A stretch of 64,000 bases of DNA from CAWEBF01 sp963807235. Lineage in GTDB: Bacteria; Acidobacteriota; Vicinamibacteria; Vicinamibacterales; UBA2999. The position numbers were made by a program, and so were the translations under genes. The notes beneath the pieces were generated by a model. That model saw only the letters and a list, made by a program, of their open reading frames with translations. It was not told the DNA's origin and made no database searches. Every line of letters begins with the position of its first letter. The first letter of the stretch is position 1. Below, piece by piece: positions 17,699 through 27,059 of this stretch. The DNA lies in assembly GCA_963807235.1 (NCBI GenBank), contig CAWEBF010000024.1:1-64000 (forward strand), in the 5' to 3' direction.

Positions 17699-20600
17699 AT
17701 GCGCGCAGTGGCCCGGTTGACCGCCACCCTTGTGTGGATGGTCGCGTTGTTCCCCTCGTTCGCGTTCGCTCAGGCATCCATCGCCGGCGTGGTAAGAGAC
17801 ACGTCGGGCGCCGTGCTTCCAGGTGTGACGGTCGAAGCCGCCAGCCCTGTCCTCATCGAAAAGGTCCGTACCGCGGTCACCGACGGCAACGGCCGTTATC
17901 AGTTGACTGAGATGCGGCCGGGCGCGTACATCGGTCACCTTCACGCTCGCCGGATTCAACACGGCCAAGCGCGACGGTGTGGTGGTGTCGGGCAGCGGCA
18001 TCACGTCGGTCGACGGCGAGATGCGGGTCGGCTCACTCGAGGAGACAATCACCGTCACCGGCGAGGCGCCGGTCGTGGACGTCTCGTCCTTGACGCAGCA
18101 GCGAGTGATGAGCTCGGACACGGTGGACGCGCTGCCGACGGCGCGAAACTACTTCGGGCTGGCGCGCATGATCCCCGGCACGCTCGGCGGTGGCAACGAC
18201 GTCGGCGGATCGCTGATCCAGGACGTCGGCGGCAGAGCGTGACCGCTCACGGCAGCCGCAACGTGGATCAGCGCGTGACGGTCAACGGCGTCAACACCAT
18301 GACCCTCCAGGCCGGTGGCAACATCGGCGGTCAGACACCCGACGTCGGCTCGGCGGCCGAGGTCACCGTTGACACGAGCTCCCTCTCCGCGGACTTGCCC
18401 ACGGGCGGCGTGCGTATCAACTTCGTGCCGAAGGACGGCGGCAACCGCTTCACCAACTCCACGTTCTTCACGTTCACCAACGAGAGCCTGCAAGGCAACA
18501 ACTTCTCGGAGGAGCTCCGGACCGCCGGGCTGCCGACGCCCAACAGCATTGTCAAAGCGGTGGACCTGAACGAGTCGCTTGGTGGTCCTTTCAAGCGGGA
18601 CAAGGTGTGGTTCTGGTTCTCCACCCGGTTCAACGAGACCGCGAACGAGGCCTCGGTCTTCCGGAATCTGAACGAGTTCAAGCCGACTGAGTGGCTCTAC
18701 GTTCCCGATACCGGCAATCCAGGGGTGAACGAAGGCACCCAGATCAACAGCAGCATTCGAGTCACGTGGCAGGCGAGCCCGCGCAACAAGATTGCTGTCA
18801 CGTATAAGTTCGACAAGTGGTGCAACTGTCCCAACAACATCAGCGCCACGCAGGCGCCGGAGGCCGCACGCGACCGCCGATTCCCGCGCCTGGCCCAGGA
18901 GCACGCCGAGTGGACGTCGCCGATCACGAACAAGCTGCTTGCCGAAGTCGTGGTGCTGCATCTCTACGAGCGCTGGGGCAATATGCACCTGCGCGTCAAC
19001 GGGGGGTCGCTGGACGATCCGGCGCAGGAAGAGGTCCTGCCCCAGCTGATCGGCGTACCGAGCAGACACCGGCCTCAACTACCGCGTGCTGACGGCTTAC
19101 AACAACACGGCCGTGCCCAGCTGGACCTATCGGGCGGCCATGGCGTATGTCACCGGGTCGCACGCCGTGAAGTTCGGGTTCAACCGCACCCACGGGAGCC
19201 TGGACGAGAACAACTACACGCTCAACCCGGTGTCCTACCGGTTCGCCGGCGGCTTTCCCAACCAGATTACTCAGCGCGCTCTGGTGCGGTCGATAACCAA
19301 CCTGGACAACGACCTGGGACTGTATGTGCAAGACCGGTGGACGGTGAACCGCTGGACGATCCAGGGGGCGCTCCGGTTCGACTACTTCGCCACCAGCTTT
19401 CCCGAACAGACGGTCGGGCCGACGACGCTTGCCCCGAACCGGAATATTACCTTCCCGGCGGCTGACAACATCTCGTGGAGAGACCTGACCTACCGGTCCG
19501 GGTTCGCCTACGACATCTTCGGTACCGGGAAGACCGCGCTGAAGGTGTCCTTCAACAAATACCTGCTGGGCCAGACGCTCAATGGCCTCGGGCGGGACCC
19601 GAACCCGACGCTGGCCATGACCACGACGGCCAACCGTCCGTGGAACGACCGGGGCGGGCTTGGTATCAACGGCGACTTCATTCCGCAGTGCGACCTGGCC
19701 AACCTGCAGCCCAACGGCGAGTGTGGCCTGATCGACAACCTGACGTTCGGGTCGGCGGTGCCGGCTGCGGTATTCGACAAGGACTTGATCTCGGGGTTCA
19801 ATCACCGCCAGACCAACTGGGAGATGTCGGCGGGCGTGCAGCACGAGCTGATGCCGCGGGTGGCCCTGGACGTGGGCTACTTCCGCCGCGCCTGGGCGCA
19901 CTTCCGCGTCACCGACAACCTGCTGACCGCTCCGGCGGACTTCACCCAGTTCAGCATCGTGGCGCCCGACCGACCCGCTCCTGCCGGGCGGCGGCGGATA
20001 CACACTGGGCGGGTTCTACAACGTGGTGCCGGCCAAGGCCGGGCAGGTCAACAACCTGAACACGCTCTCGGACAAGTACGGCGACCAGATCGAGAACTGG
20101 AACGGCGTGGACGTCACGGTGAACATGCGGCTCCAGAACGGGCTGACGTTTCAGGGTGGCCTCAGCAGCGGCAAGACGATGGAGGACAACTGCGAGATAG
20201 TGGCGGCGCTGCCCGAGATGAACAACCAGGGGGCTAACGGCACGCTGCCTTCGTCAGCTGGCGCTCAGCGGAGTACTGCCATCGGGAATCGCCGTTCCTG
20301 ACGCAGTTCAAGATGTACGGCGTCTACATCGTCCCGAAAGTGGAGGTGCAGATTTCCGGCACGTTCCGCAGCACGCCTGGCATGACGAGCGTGGCCCCAC
20401 CCGAGACCTACTCAGCGTCGCGTTCCCGGCCACGAATGCGTTCCTGGCCGCCAGCTCGACCCTCGGCCGGCCCCTGTCGGGCGGCGCCCCGAACCAGATG
20501 CTCCAGCTGATCGAGCCCAACACGCAGTACACCGGAACGCCGTAACGAGCTGGACATCAGATTCGGGAAAGTGCTGCGGGTGGGTCGCAATCCGTGCGGT

Positions 20601-20736
20601 CGTCAGCCTTGACCTCTTCAACGCGCTCAACTCCAACGCGATCATCAACACCAACCAGAGCTACGCGGCGTTCATGAGGCCGACCGAGATCCTCAACGCG
20701 CGTGTGATGAAGTTCAGCGTGGCGTACGACTTCTAG
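17699..20736 (+). pseudogene. TonB-dependent receptor 2, paralog of receptor 1, with about eight frameshifts
   Basis: The sequence aligns along its whole length with receptor 1: signal peptide LVWMVALFPSFAFAQ, the same regulatory domain and plug, and final residues SVAYDF before TAG 20734-20736. The frame changes at about 17930 (extra A), 18230, 19060, 19970 (extra G), 20265-20275, 20400, 20532 (extra G) and 20592 (extra C). Between the breaks the protein is well conserved, without stops or missense decay. Either this is a very young pseudogene or, more likely, a stretch of poor consensus; the neighbouring genes up to 22.6 kb show the same defect. Promoter and terminator are intact. If real it would be an outer-membrane receptor of about 1010 residues. 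Confidence 0.8.
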
Positions 20737-20789
20737 GGGGCTCTAGGCCCTAGGCTCTAGGCCCAGGCTCTAGGTTTAGGCTCTAGGAC
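20737..20789. repeat. Heptamer repeat, GGCTCTA type
   Basis: At least seven degenerate units (GGCTCTA, GGCCCTA, GGCTCTA, GGCCCA, GGCTCTA, GGTTTA, GGCTCTA) begin one base after the receptor 2 stop. Two units have lost one base. Confidence 0.85.
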
Positions 20790-20801
20790 GGCGGAACTGA
20801 G

Positions 20802-20835
20802 GCGGGCCCTGGGAGACCAGGGCCCGCTTTTCTTT
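20802..20835 (+). terminator. Rho-independent terminator of TonB receptor 2
   Basis: Stem GCGGGCCCTGG / CCAGGGCCCGC with loop GAGA (20802-20827), then TTTTCTTT. It mirrors the receptor 1 terminator but with a compensated stem. Confidence 0.9.
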
Positions 20836-20837
20836 CT

Positions 20838-20876
20838 GGCCAGAGCCCAAAGCCTAAAGCCAAGAGCCAAGCCAGC
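20838..20876. repeat. Heptamer repeat, GCCTAAA/GCCAAGA type
   Basis: GAGCCCA, AAGCCTA, AAGCCAA, GAGCCAA and GCC units at a 7-base period fill the gap between the terminator and the asparagine-synthetase-like gene. Confidence 0.7.
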
Positions 20877-20911
20877 GCCACGAGCCCCCTCGCGGCGCTA
20901 TCATCTCCCTC

Positions 20912-22290
20912 ATGCTCGAAGGCGTCGATCGACTCATCGACCTGACCGGATTTCGCGCCAGCGGCCTGACCGGAGCCGACGAGCGCGACATCGTGGACGC
21001 CGTCCAGCGCGGCGACACGGATCGGCTGGCCGCAACGGACGGCCACTTCGCCGCCGTGGCCCGCGAGGGCAAGACGGTGCGGCTGGCGCGCACCATCGGC
21101 CTGCCGCTGCGCTATTTCGTGGCGAAGATGTACCACGGGCCCTTCCTCGTGGTGGCCGACCGCATCGACGCGCTCTACGCATGGTGCGTGTCCCAGCGGA
21201 TCGGCTGGCAATTCGATCCCGCCTACACGCGCATGGTGCCGGCGCACTATCTGGTGGAGATCGATCAGGTGGGCTGCCCCGATCCCGTTCCGCGATACCG
21301 GCGGTTCTTCAACGCCCCGGCCGGCGTGGGCGCGGCGGATCTCGAGACGGCGGGGCGGACCTATGTGCGAGCGGGGCTGGCAGCCACCAAGCAGTGGTTG
21401 GAGGCCGTGCCCGCGGGGGAGGCCGTCGCCGTAGCGTTTTCCGGCGGCGTGGACAGCACCGCGGCCTGGCTGCTTGCCCGGCGCGCCTCCGAGGAGCTGG
21501 GCCGGGACCCGGATCTGCATGCGCGCCTTCACGCTCGACTTCGGCGGAGGTGCCGATGCCGCCCAGGCGCACGCCGTGGCCGGGAGCCTGGGCCTGGAGC
21601 GCACCTGGGAACGCGTGGAGGTCCCCGAGGCGGAGTACGACTTGCGCGAGGCCATCGTCACGATCGAGGACTACCACCCGCTCGACGTGGAGTGCGCGGC
21701 CGCGGCGCTGTGCCTGCTGCGCTGCCGTGCGCCGCCGCCACCCGCGGCTGCGGTATCTCATCGACGGCGACGGCGGGGACGAGAACCTGAAGTCGTACCC
21801 GCTCGAGGACTCGGACCTCACCCTCTCCAGCGTGCTCGGCAACCCGCTGCTGTACCAGGAGGGCTGGGGCATCGACGCGATGAAGCACAGCCTGGTGTAC
21901 TCCGGCGGACTCTCGCGCGGGTACATGCGGACGTTCATGCCCGCGGCCCGCTACGCCTTCTCGGCGTTCTCCCCGTTCACCTGCCGGTCGGTGATCGCCC
22001 AGGCGCAGGCCATGCCGTTCGACGCGATGCTGGCCGGCGACCCGGCGCGCCTCGTCACGCTGAAGCAGGACGTGGTCCGTGCCGGCGTGCGGGCGTGCTC
22101 GACGTGGACATGCCCATCTCGCCCAAGCGGCGGTTCCAGGACGGCGCGCACGCGGTTCCGCGCGGCCGCGTGACGAAGGCCTGGTGCCGGCGCACGTTCG
22201 ACGAGTACCTGGGAGCACGCGCTGCGCGAAGACGAGGCTCCGGACCGGCGTTCGGGCAACGAGACAACGGTTCCCTCCGGAGCGCGCTGA
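20912..22290 (+). CDS. Asparagine-synthetase-like amidoligase lacking the N-terminal Cys (frameshifted)
   Basis: Corrected length is about 459 residues. The C-terminal synthetase domain has the PP-loop SGGVDST (residues about 177-183) and the later YLIDGDGGDENLK, so it should adenylate a carboxylate with ATP. The N-terminal region resembles a class II glutaminase fold (GHFAAVAREGKTVRLAR, GPFLVVADRIDAL), but it begins MLEGVDRL without the catalytic Cys2, as in beta-lactam synthetases and lasso cyclases. It may therefore use a non-glutamine amine. Frame breaks at about 21510, 21727, 22090 and 22208; the sequence between them is well conserved. The stop at 22288-22290 is followed one base later by the radical SAM GTG, so the two are coupled. 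The substrate is unknown. Confidence 0.8.
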
Positions 22291-22291
22291 C

Positions 22292-23235
22292 GTGCCCCCG
22301 GACGTGGACGCGTGGGTCCTCGAACACCGGGGACCGAAACGCGTGCTCGATCCCGCTCGCGCCTACGCAACCGCGTGGGAAGAGGAGGCCGACGGGCAGG
22401 GAGGCGTGGCGTCTACCGCGGTCGTCTTCATCACCAACCACGAGTGCCCGTTCCGGTGCGTGATGTGCGATCTGTGGACGAACACGCTGGACGAGGCCGT
22501 GCCGCCGGGCCTCATCCCCCGCCAGATTGAGGGCGCCTCCAGGCGCTGCCGCCGGCTCGCTGGGTCAAGCTGTACAACGCCGGCAGCGCCTTCGACCCTC
22601 GCGCGATCCCGCCGGCTGACGATCCCGCCATCGCGCGCGCGGTCGCGGGGTTCGAGCGCGTGATCGTCGAGTCGCACCCGGCGTTCCTGGCCGGTCCCTA
22701 CGCGTCGCGGTGCGTGTCGTTCCGCGACGCCCTCGAGGGGACTCTCGAAGTGGCCGTCGGACTCGAAACCGCGCACGCCGGCGTGCTCTCGAAGTTGAAC
22801 AAGAAGATGACGCTGGCCGGTTTCCGCCGCGCCGCCGACTTCCTGGCTGGCGAAGACATCTCCATGCGGGTGTTCATCCTGCTCAACCCGCCGTTCCTGC
22901 CGGCCTCGGAGGGGCTGGAGTGGGCGTGCCGCTCGCTGGACGTGGCCGCGGCCGCGGGCGCTCGCGTGTGCACCGTGATCCCGACCCGCGGGGGCAACGG
23001 CGCGCTGGAGGCCCTGGACCCGCCCTTCGAGCCGCCGCGGCTCTCCGCGCTCGAAGCCGCCGTCGAGTACGGCTTGTCGATGCGCGGTCCGGTGGTGCTC
23101 GCCGACCTGTGGGACGCCGGCCGCTTCGTGCGCTGCGCCTGCGACACTGAACGCCTGTCGCGGCTGGCCTTCATGAACCGGCACCAGCGGGTGCCCACGC
23201 CCGCCCTCGGCGCCTGTGAACACCAGAAAACTTGA
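22292..23235 (+). CDS. Radical SAM enzyme (Elp3/RaSEA-like subgroup), one frameshift
   Basis: About 314 residues. The [4Fe-4S]-SAM motif is C52-x3-C56-x2-C59 in HECPFRCVMCDLW. KLYNAGSAFDPRAI and the SAM-contact strand AVGLETAH follow, a pattern I associate with the TIGR01210/archaeosine-type radical SAM group; this is a memory-based similarity, not a search. A frame break at about 22537 lies between IEGA and the KLYNAG region. The start is GTG, one base after the upstream stop. The last codons and TGA lie in the left arm of a 13-base inverted repeat (23225-23267), so the native C-terminus may have been altered. The reaction is unknown; neighbours suggest a small biosynthetic pathway. Confidence 0.8.
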
Positions 23236-23267
23236 CCAATGAACCGACCAAACGGGTCAAGTTTTCT
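23225..23267. repeat. 13-bp perfect inverted repeat overlapping a stop codon
   Basis: AGAAAACTTGACC (23225-23237) pairs with GGTCAAGTTTTCT (23255-23267) across a 17-base loop. The radical SAM stop TGA is inside the left arm. The right arm is directly followed by twin-hairpin repeat copy B. It could terminate transcription weakly, but there is no U-tract. Confidence 0.85.
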
Positions 23268-23269
23268 GC

Positions 23270-23336
23270 GCCCCGCCGGAGGCGGGGCAATGAGACACTG
23301 CACTAGCGAGGCAGAGCAAGATGAGCCTCGCTAGTG
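23270..23336. repeat. Twin-hairpin intergenic repeat, copy B
   Basis: Hairpin GCCCCGCC-gga-GGCGGGGC (23270-23288), core AATGAGACACTG (23289-23300), hairpin CACTAGCGAGGC / GCCTCGCTAGTG (23301-23312 and 23325-23336) with a 12-base loop. The ATG of the downstream FAD gene (23321) sits in that loop, so folding could control its translation. Confidence 0.9.
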
Positions 23337-24892
23337 ATCTCGTCATCGTCGGGTCGGGCATGGGCGGCTCGATCCTGGCGATGGTGGCGCGGCGGCTCGG
23401 CCGCCGCGTCGTCCTCCTCGAGCGCGGCAGGCATCCGCGTTTCGCCATCGGCGAGTCGTCGTCGCCGCTTGCCGGCATCCTGATCGAGCAGCTGGCCGCG
23501 CGCTACGACCTCCCGCGGCTGGCCCCGTTGGGGTCGTATGGCGCCTGGCAGCGGCACTACCCGCAGATCGTCTGTGGCCTCAAGCGGGGCTTCACCTATT
23601 TCAAGCACGAGGCCGGGCGGCGCTATGCCACCGCGCCCGATCGGTCGAACCAGCTGCTCGTGGCCGCCAGCCCCTGCGACGAGCTGGCCGACACGCACTG
23701 GCTGCGATCGGACGTGGACGCCTGGCTGGTTCAGGAAGCCGTGGCCCTGGGCACCGAGTACATCGACGGCTGTCAGATCGAGGGCGTGGACTGCTCCGAC
23801 ACCGGCGTGCGCGTACGCGCCTCGCGGGGCGGACGGACGGTGGCGATCGACGCCGGCGGGCTCATCGACGCGTCGGGACCGCGGGGGTGCCTGCATCGCG
23901 CGCTCGGCCTGCCGGAGTCGGGCTTCGACGGCTACCCGGCCACGAGCGCCTTCTTCTCCCACTTCGAGCACGTGGCCCGCTGCGACGCGCTCCACGACTT
24001 CGACCTGGCCGTGCCCGGGCACGCACACGAGGCGGCGCCCTATCCCGTCGATGACGCCGCGGTGCACCACGTGTTCGACGGCGGGTGGATGTGGGTGCTG
24101 CGCTTCGGCAACGGCGTGACCAGCGCCGGGGTGGCCGTGGAGGATTGGCTGGCCGCGGAGCTCAGGCTGGCCGACGGTGCGCCGGCGTGGCCGCGCCTGC
24201 TCGCCAGGTTTCCGTCGCTGGCCACGGCATTCGCGGACGCGATCCCCATTCGTGGCTTCGACTGGCAGCCGCGGCTCGCCTACAGGACACGGGAGATCGT
24301 GGGACCGCGATGGGCGCTGCTGCCGTCGGCCGCCGCCTTCGTCGATCCGCTGTTCTCGACCGGGTTTCCGTTGACGTTCCTGGGCATCGAGCGGCTGGCC
24401 TGTCTGCTGGAGCGCGGTCTGTTCCTGGACGCGCCGGAGGACGAGGCGCGCACTGGGCTCGCGGCGTACGCGAAAGCCACCGCCGCCGAAGCGGATCAGA
24501 CCGCGCGGTTCGTGGCGGGGTGTTATGCGTCCTTCGGCCGATTCGACGCCTTCGCCGCGTACTCGATGTTCTACTTCGCGGCCGCGAGCTTCGCCGAAGC
24601 CAGCCGGCGCCTGACACCGGATGGTCCAGGCTTCGGCTTTCTGGGCACGGCCAACCAGGCCTTTGCGTCGGCGCTGGTGCGCCTGTCGCCTGCCGTGCGC
24701 GCGGCGGGGCCTTCGGGCTGCCTGGCTCAGTACGTACGCGATGCGATCGAGCCGCTGAACATCGCGGGACTGTGCCGTCCGGAAAAGGCGAACTGGTACG
24801 GCGTGGACAACGCCGATCTGGTGGAGGGTGCGCCGAAGCTGGGCGTCTCGGCCGACGCCGTGCGCCAAGTGCTCGCGAGCCTCGGACTGTAG
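23321..24892 (+). CDS. FAD-dependent oxidoreductase of the flavin halogenase-like family
   Basis: A 523-residue, intact protein. Residues 11-16 (GSGMGG) form the FAD-binding Rossmann motif. LLERGRHPRFAIGESSSP (GESS at 44-47) is characteristic of tryptophan-halogenase-like flavoproteins, and DPLFSTGFPLTFLGIERL is their second FAD-contact block. The halogenase WxWxIP motif appears only as GWMWVLRF, so halogenation is doubtful and hydroxylation or dehydrogenation is equally possible. The first five residues (MSLAS) are encoded by repeat copy B; no better start exists because the FAD motif follows at once. It sits downstream of the amidoligase and radical SAM genes and probably completes their pathway. 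The stop lies in a palindrome shared with the convergent LysR gene. Confidence 0.85.
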   Translation: MSLASDLVIVGSGMGGSILAMVARRLGRRVVLLERGRHPRFAIGESSSPLAGILIEQLAARYDLPRLAPLGSYGAWQRHYPQIVCGLKRGFTYFKHEAGRRYATAPDRSNQLLVAASPCDELADTHWLRSDVDAWLVQEAVALGTEYIDGCQIEGVDCSDTGVRVRASRGGRTVAIDAGGLIDASGPRGCLHRALGLPESGFDGYPATSAFFSHFEHVARCDALHDFDLAVPGHAHEAAPYPVDDAAVHHVFDGGWMWVLRFGNGVTSAGVAVEDWLAAELRLADGAPAWPRLLARFPSLATAFADAIPIRGFDWQPRLAYRTREIVGPRWALLPSAAAFVDPLFSTGFPLTFLGIERLACLLERGLFLDAPEDEARTGLAAYAKATAAEADQTARFVAGCYASFGRFDAFAAYSMFYFAAASFAEASRRLTPDGPGFGFLGTANQAFASALVRLSPAVRAAGPSGCLAQYVRDAIEPLNIAGLCRPEKANWYGVDNADLVEGAPKLGVSADAVRQVLASLGL

Positions 24893-24907
24893 CGCCGCCG
24901 GCGCTAC
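24889..24907. repeat. Palindrome carrying both convergent stop codons
   Basis: GTAGCGCCG (24889-24897) and CGGCGCTAC (24899-24907) form a 9-base stem with one unpaired C. The TAG of the FAD gene is in the left arm and the TAG of the minus-strand LysR gene is the symmetrical copy in the right arm. Confidence 0.85.
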
Positions 24908-25875
24908 GTGCCGTGACGTGCTTTGGCTCTCCCGCCTTCCTCGAGCGCGCGCGCTTGCGGCGAGACCCGGCACTGCTCTCGCACCAGATTGGCCAGCGCC
25001 GTCGCGGCGGGAGAAAGGTAGCGTCCCTGCAGCGTGATCATCCCGACCGTCAGCGCGAGCGCCGGATCCGTCAAGGGATACGCCTCGAAATCCTTCCACG
25101 GCTGGGGCGGCAGGACGCCACTCGGGACGATGGCGGGGCCCACGCCGGCCTTCACGTGATCCACCATCGTGGGGAACCGCCCCACGATCACCGCGTAGCG
25201 GATGCTGAAGCCCAGCGACGCCGCGGCGGTCTCGGCCGCCCGGCGGAAGATGGTTTCGTTGGGCATCGAGACCAGTGCTTCGCCCTTCAGCTCCACCAGT
25301 CCGACCGACTGGCGCTTCGGCTTGCACAGCTTGTGTCCCAGCGGAAGCGCGACATACAGCGGTTCCCGGAACAGGAACTCGGTCTTGAATGGCTCGTCGG
25401 CGGTGTCGATGAGGCCGACGCCGAAGTCCGCCACGCCGCTTCGGATGTCCTCGTAGATGTCGAATTGCAGGCCTTCGCGAACGTGCAGCTCCACGAAGGG
25501 CCTGGTGGAAAGGAAGCACTTGGCGAGCGGCGGCATCGTCTGGCTGGCGAAGGCCGAATAGGTGGAGACCGTGATACGGCCGCGCTGTTCACCCGCGATT
25601 TCACCCAGGCTGCGCGACGTGATCTTCAAGTCGTTCAGCATCCGCTCGGCGACGGCCACGAACTCGCGCCCCGCTGGTGTGATTTCCACGCGCCGCGTGT
25701 TGCGCGCGAACAGCAGCACGCCGAGCACGCGCTCGACACGCTTGACGGTGCGCGTCAGGGCCGGCTGCGACGTCTTCAGGTGCGATGCGGCCGCCACGAA
25801 GCTGCCGTACTCGGCAAGCGCAATGATGGTCAGCAGTTCCTTGGTGCGCAGGTCTGGGATGTCGAGTCTCGTCAT
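24904..25875 (-). CDS. LysR-family transcriptional regulator 1
   Basis: A 323-residue DNA-binding activator or repressor. The N-terminal winged helix-turn-helix spans about residues 14-72 (LLTIIALAEYGSFVAAASHL then SQPALTRTVKRVERVLG). The C-terminal effector-binding domain contains GRITVSTYSAFASQTMPPLA. The ATG at 25875 fits the usual LysR N-terminal length; longer starts upstream would add unrelated residues. It is divergent from the secreted-enzyme operon starting at 26085, its likely target. The effector is unknown. Confidence 0.92.
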   Translation of the reverse strand: MTRLDIPDLRTKELLTIIALAEYGSFVAAASHLKTSQPALTRTVKRVERVLGVLLFARNTRRVEITPAGREFVAVAERMLNDLKITSRSLGEIAGEQRGRITVSTYSAFASQTMPPLAKCFLSTRPFVELHVREGLQFDIYEDIRSGVADFGVGLIDTADEPFKTEFLFREPLYVALPLGHKLCKPKRQSVGLVELKGEALVSMPNETIFRRAAETAAASLGFSIRYAVIVGRFPTMVDHVKAGVGPAIVPSGVLPPQPWKDFEAYPLTDPALALTVGMITLQGRYLSPAATALANLVREQCRVSPQARALEEGGRAKARHGT

Positions 25876-26012
25876 ATGGGTTATGCGAATCTGGCAATTA
25901 TACTCGGCAACAGTCGGCCCGGGCGGTCCCTCCTGCAAACGGTTTCATGGTGCCGGAGCCCTAGCCTTGAAAGAATGGCAGGGGCGGGTCATCATTCCGT
26001 GTTCGACTAACA

Positions 26013-26067
26013 GCCCAGCCCGCGGGCTGGGCGCAGTGTCTGGCGAACCGGCTTAACGCCGGTTCGC
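26013..26067. repeat. Twin-hairpin repeat, variant copy F (core inverted)
   Basis: A perfect 20-base palindrome GCCCAGCCCGCGGGCTGGGC (26013-26032), the core GCAGTGTCT (26033-26041), then hairpin GCGAACCGGC-ttaac-GCCGGTTCGC (26043-26067-ish; stem bases 26043-26052/26058-26067). The TAGCGA-type hairpin lies on the opposite side of the core from the other copies. It lies between LysR 1 and the operon at 26085, with a GGAG ribosome-binding site just after it. Confidence 0.7.
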
Positions 26068-26084
26068 TATTTTGGAGATTCCGG

Positions 26085-27059
26085 ATGATCAAGTGTTTGG
26101 CGCGAGCGGCGGTCCTCGTGGCGTTTGGAGCGGCCGGCGCCCTGCCCGCCTACGCCCAGGCGGACTTTGACGGGGTGTGGCAACCCCGGTACCACGAAGA
26201 CCAGCCCGAGCGGATTCCGGGACCCGAACTGCGGGATTACCTGGGACTTCCCATCAACGACGCCGCCCGGCAGTACGCCGACAGCTGGGATCCCGGCCGC
26301 ATCGCCCTTCAGGAGGAGCAGTGCCGGGTCCATGTGTCGCCCTATATCTACAGGGGGCCCACCAACCTCCGGATCTGGGAGGAGCGCCACCCCAAGACCC
26401 AGGACCTGATCGCGCTGAAGCACTACCACAGCACGTACGAGCAGACCCGAACCATCTGGATGGATGGGCGGAAGCACCCGGGCCCCAACGCCCCGCACAC
26501 CTGGATGGGGTTCTCGACCGGCCGCTACGACGGCGACATGCTGATCGTCGAGACGACCCACATCAAGCACGGGTGGGTGCGCCGCAACGGCCTGCCGATG
26601 AGCGACCGCGCCACGCTGACCGAATACTTCGTCCGCTTCGGCGACGTCATGCAGCAGACGACCGTCCTGATCGACCCGGTCTACCTGACCGAGCCGCTCG
26701 TCAAGAGCCAGGAGTTCCTTCGCAGCGCCCGCGAGCTTCCCGCCGGGACGTGGCTGTGGGTCTGCGATCCCGTGGTCGAGACGGTCCGGGATGAGGGCAC
26801 CGTGCCTGCCTACCTGCCCGGTGAGCATCCGTTCGCCGACGAGTTCGCGCGCCGCCATGGCATTCCGGTGCAGGCCACGCTTGGAGGCGCCGCGACGATG
26901 TACCCGGAATATCAGGAGGTCCTGAAGAAGCTGCCGAAGCCCCCGCCGTTGCCGGCACCCGCGGCGGGCGCGGCGCGGGTCACAGGACCAGGCCAGCAGG
27001 CTCCCGCCCCAGCCGCGCCGGGCGGTCGAGGACAGGGACAGGGACCGCGAGGAAATTGA
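26085..27059 (+). CDS. Secreted hypothetical protein of the window's paralog family
   Basis: 324 residues with a signal peptide (AAVLVAFGAAGALPAYAQ) and a mature start ADFDGVWQPRYHED, corresponding to the PWGDPDLQGIW position of its paralogs. Other shared blocks are GFSTGRYDGDMLIVETTHIK (equivalent to RWEGDTLVVETTNF), a WVRRNGLPMSDRATLTEYF block and a strand FVRFGDVMQQTTVLIDPVYL. The tail is a Pro/Ala/Gly-rich low-complexity linker. No catalytic motif is recognisable. It is the first gene of a packed run (stop/start overlap TGATG with the next gene), so it probably shares a secreted catabolic pathway with its neighbours. Confidence 0.7.
   Translation: MIKCLARAAVLVAFGAAGALPAYAQADFDGVWQPRYHEDQPERIPGPELRDYLGLPINDAARQYADSWDPGRIALQEEQCRVHVSPYIYRGPTNLRIWEERHPKTQDLIALKHYHSTYEQTRTIWMDGRKHPGPNAPHTWMGFSTGRYDGDMLIVETTHIKHGWVRRNGLPMSDRATLTEYFVRFGDVMQQTTVLIDPVYLTEPLVKSQEFLRSARELPAGTWLWVCDPVVETVRDEGTVPAYLPGEHPFADEFARRHGIPVQATLGGAATMYPEYQEVLKKLPKPPPLPAPAAGAARVTGPGQQAPAPAAPGGRGQGQGPRGN

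Noticed and set aside
23321..24892. FAD protein called outright as a tryptophan halogenase
   Set aside because: The WxWxIP motif is replaced by GWMWVLRF, so only family-level similarity is supported.
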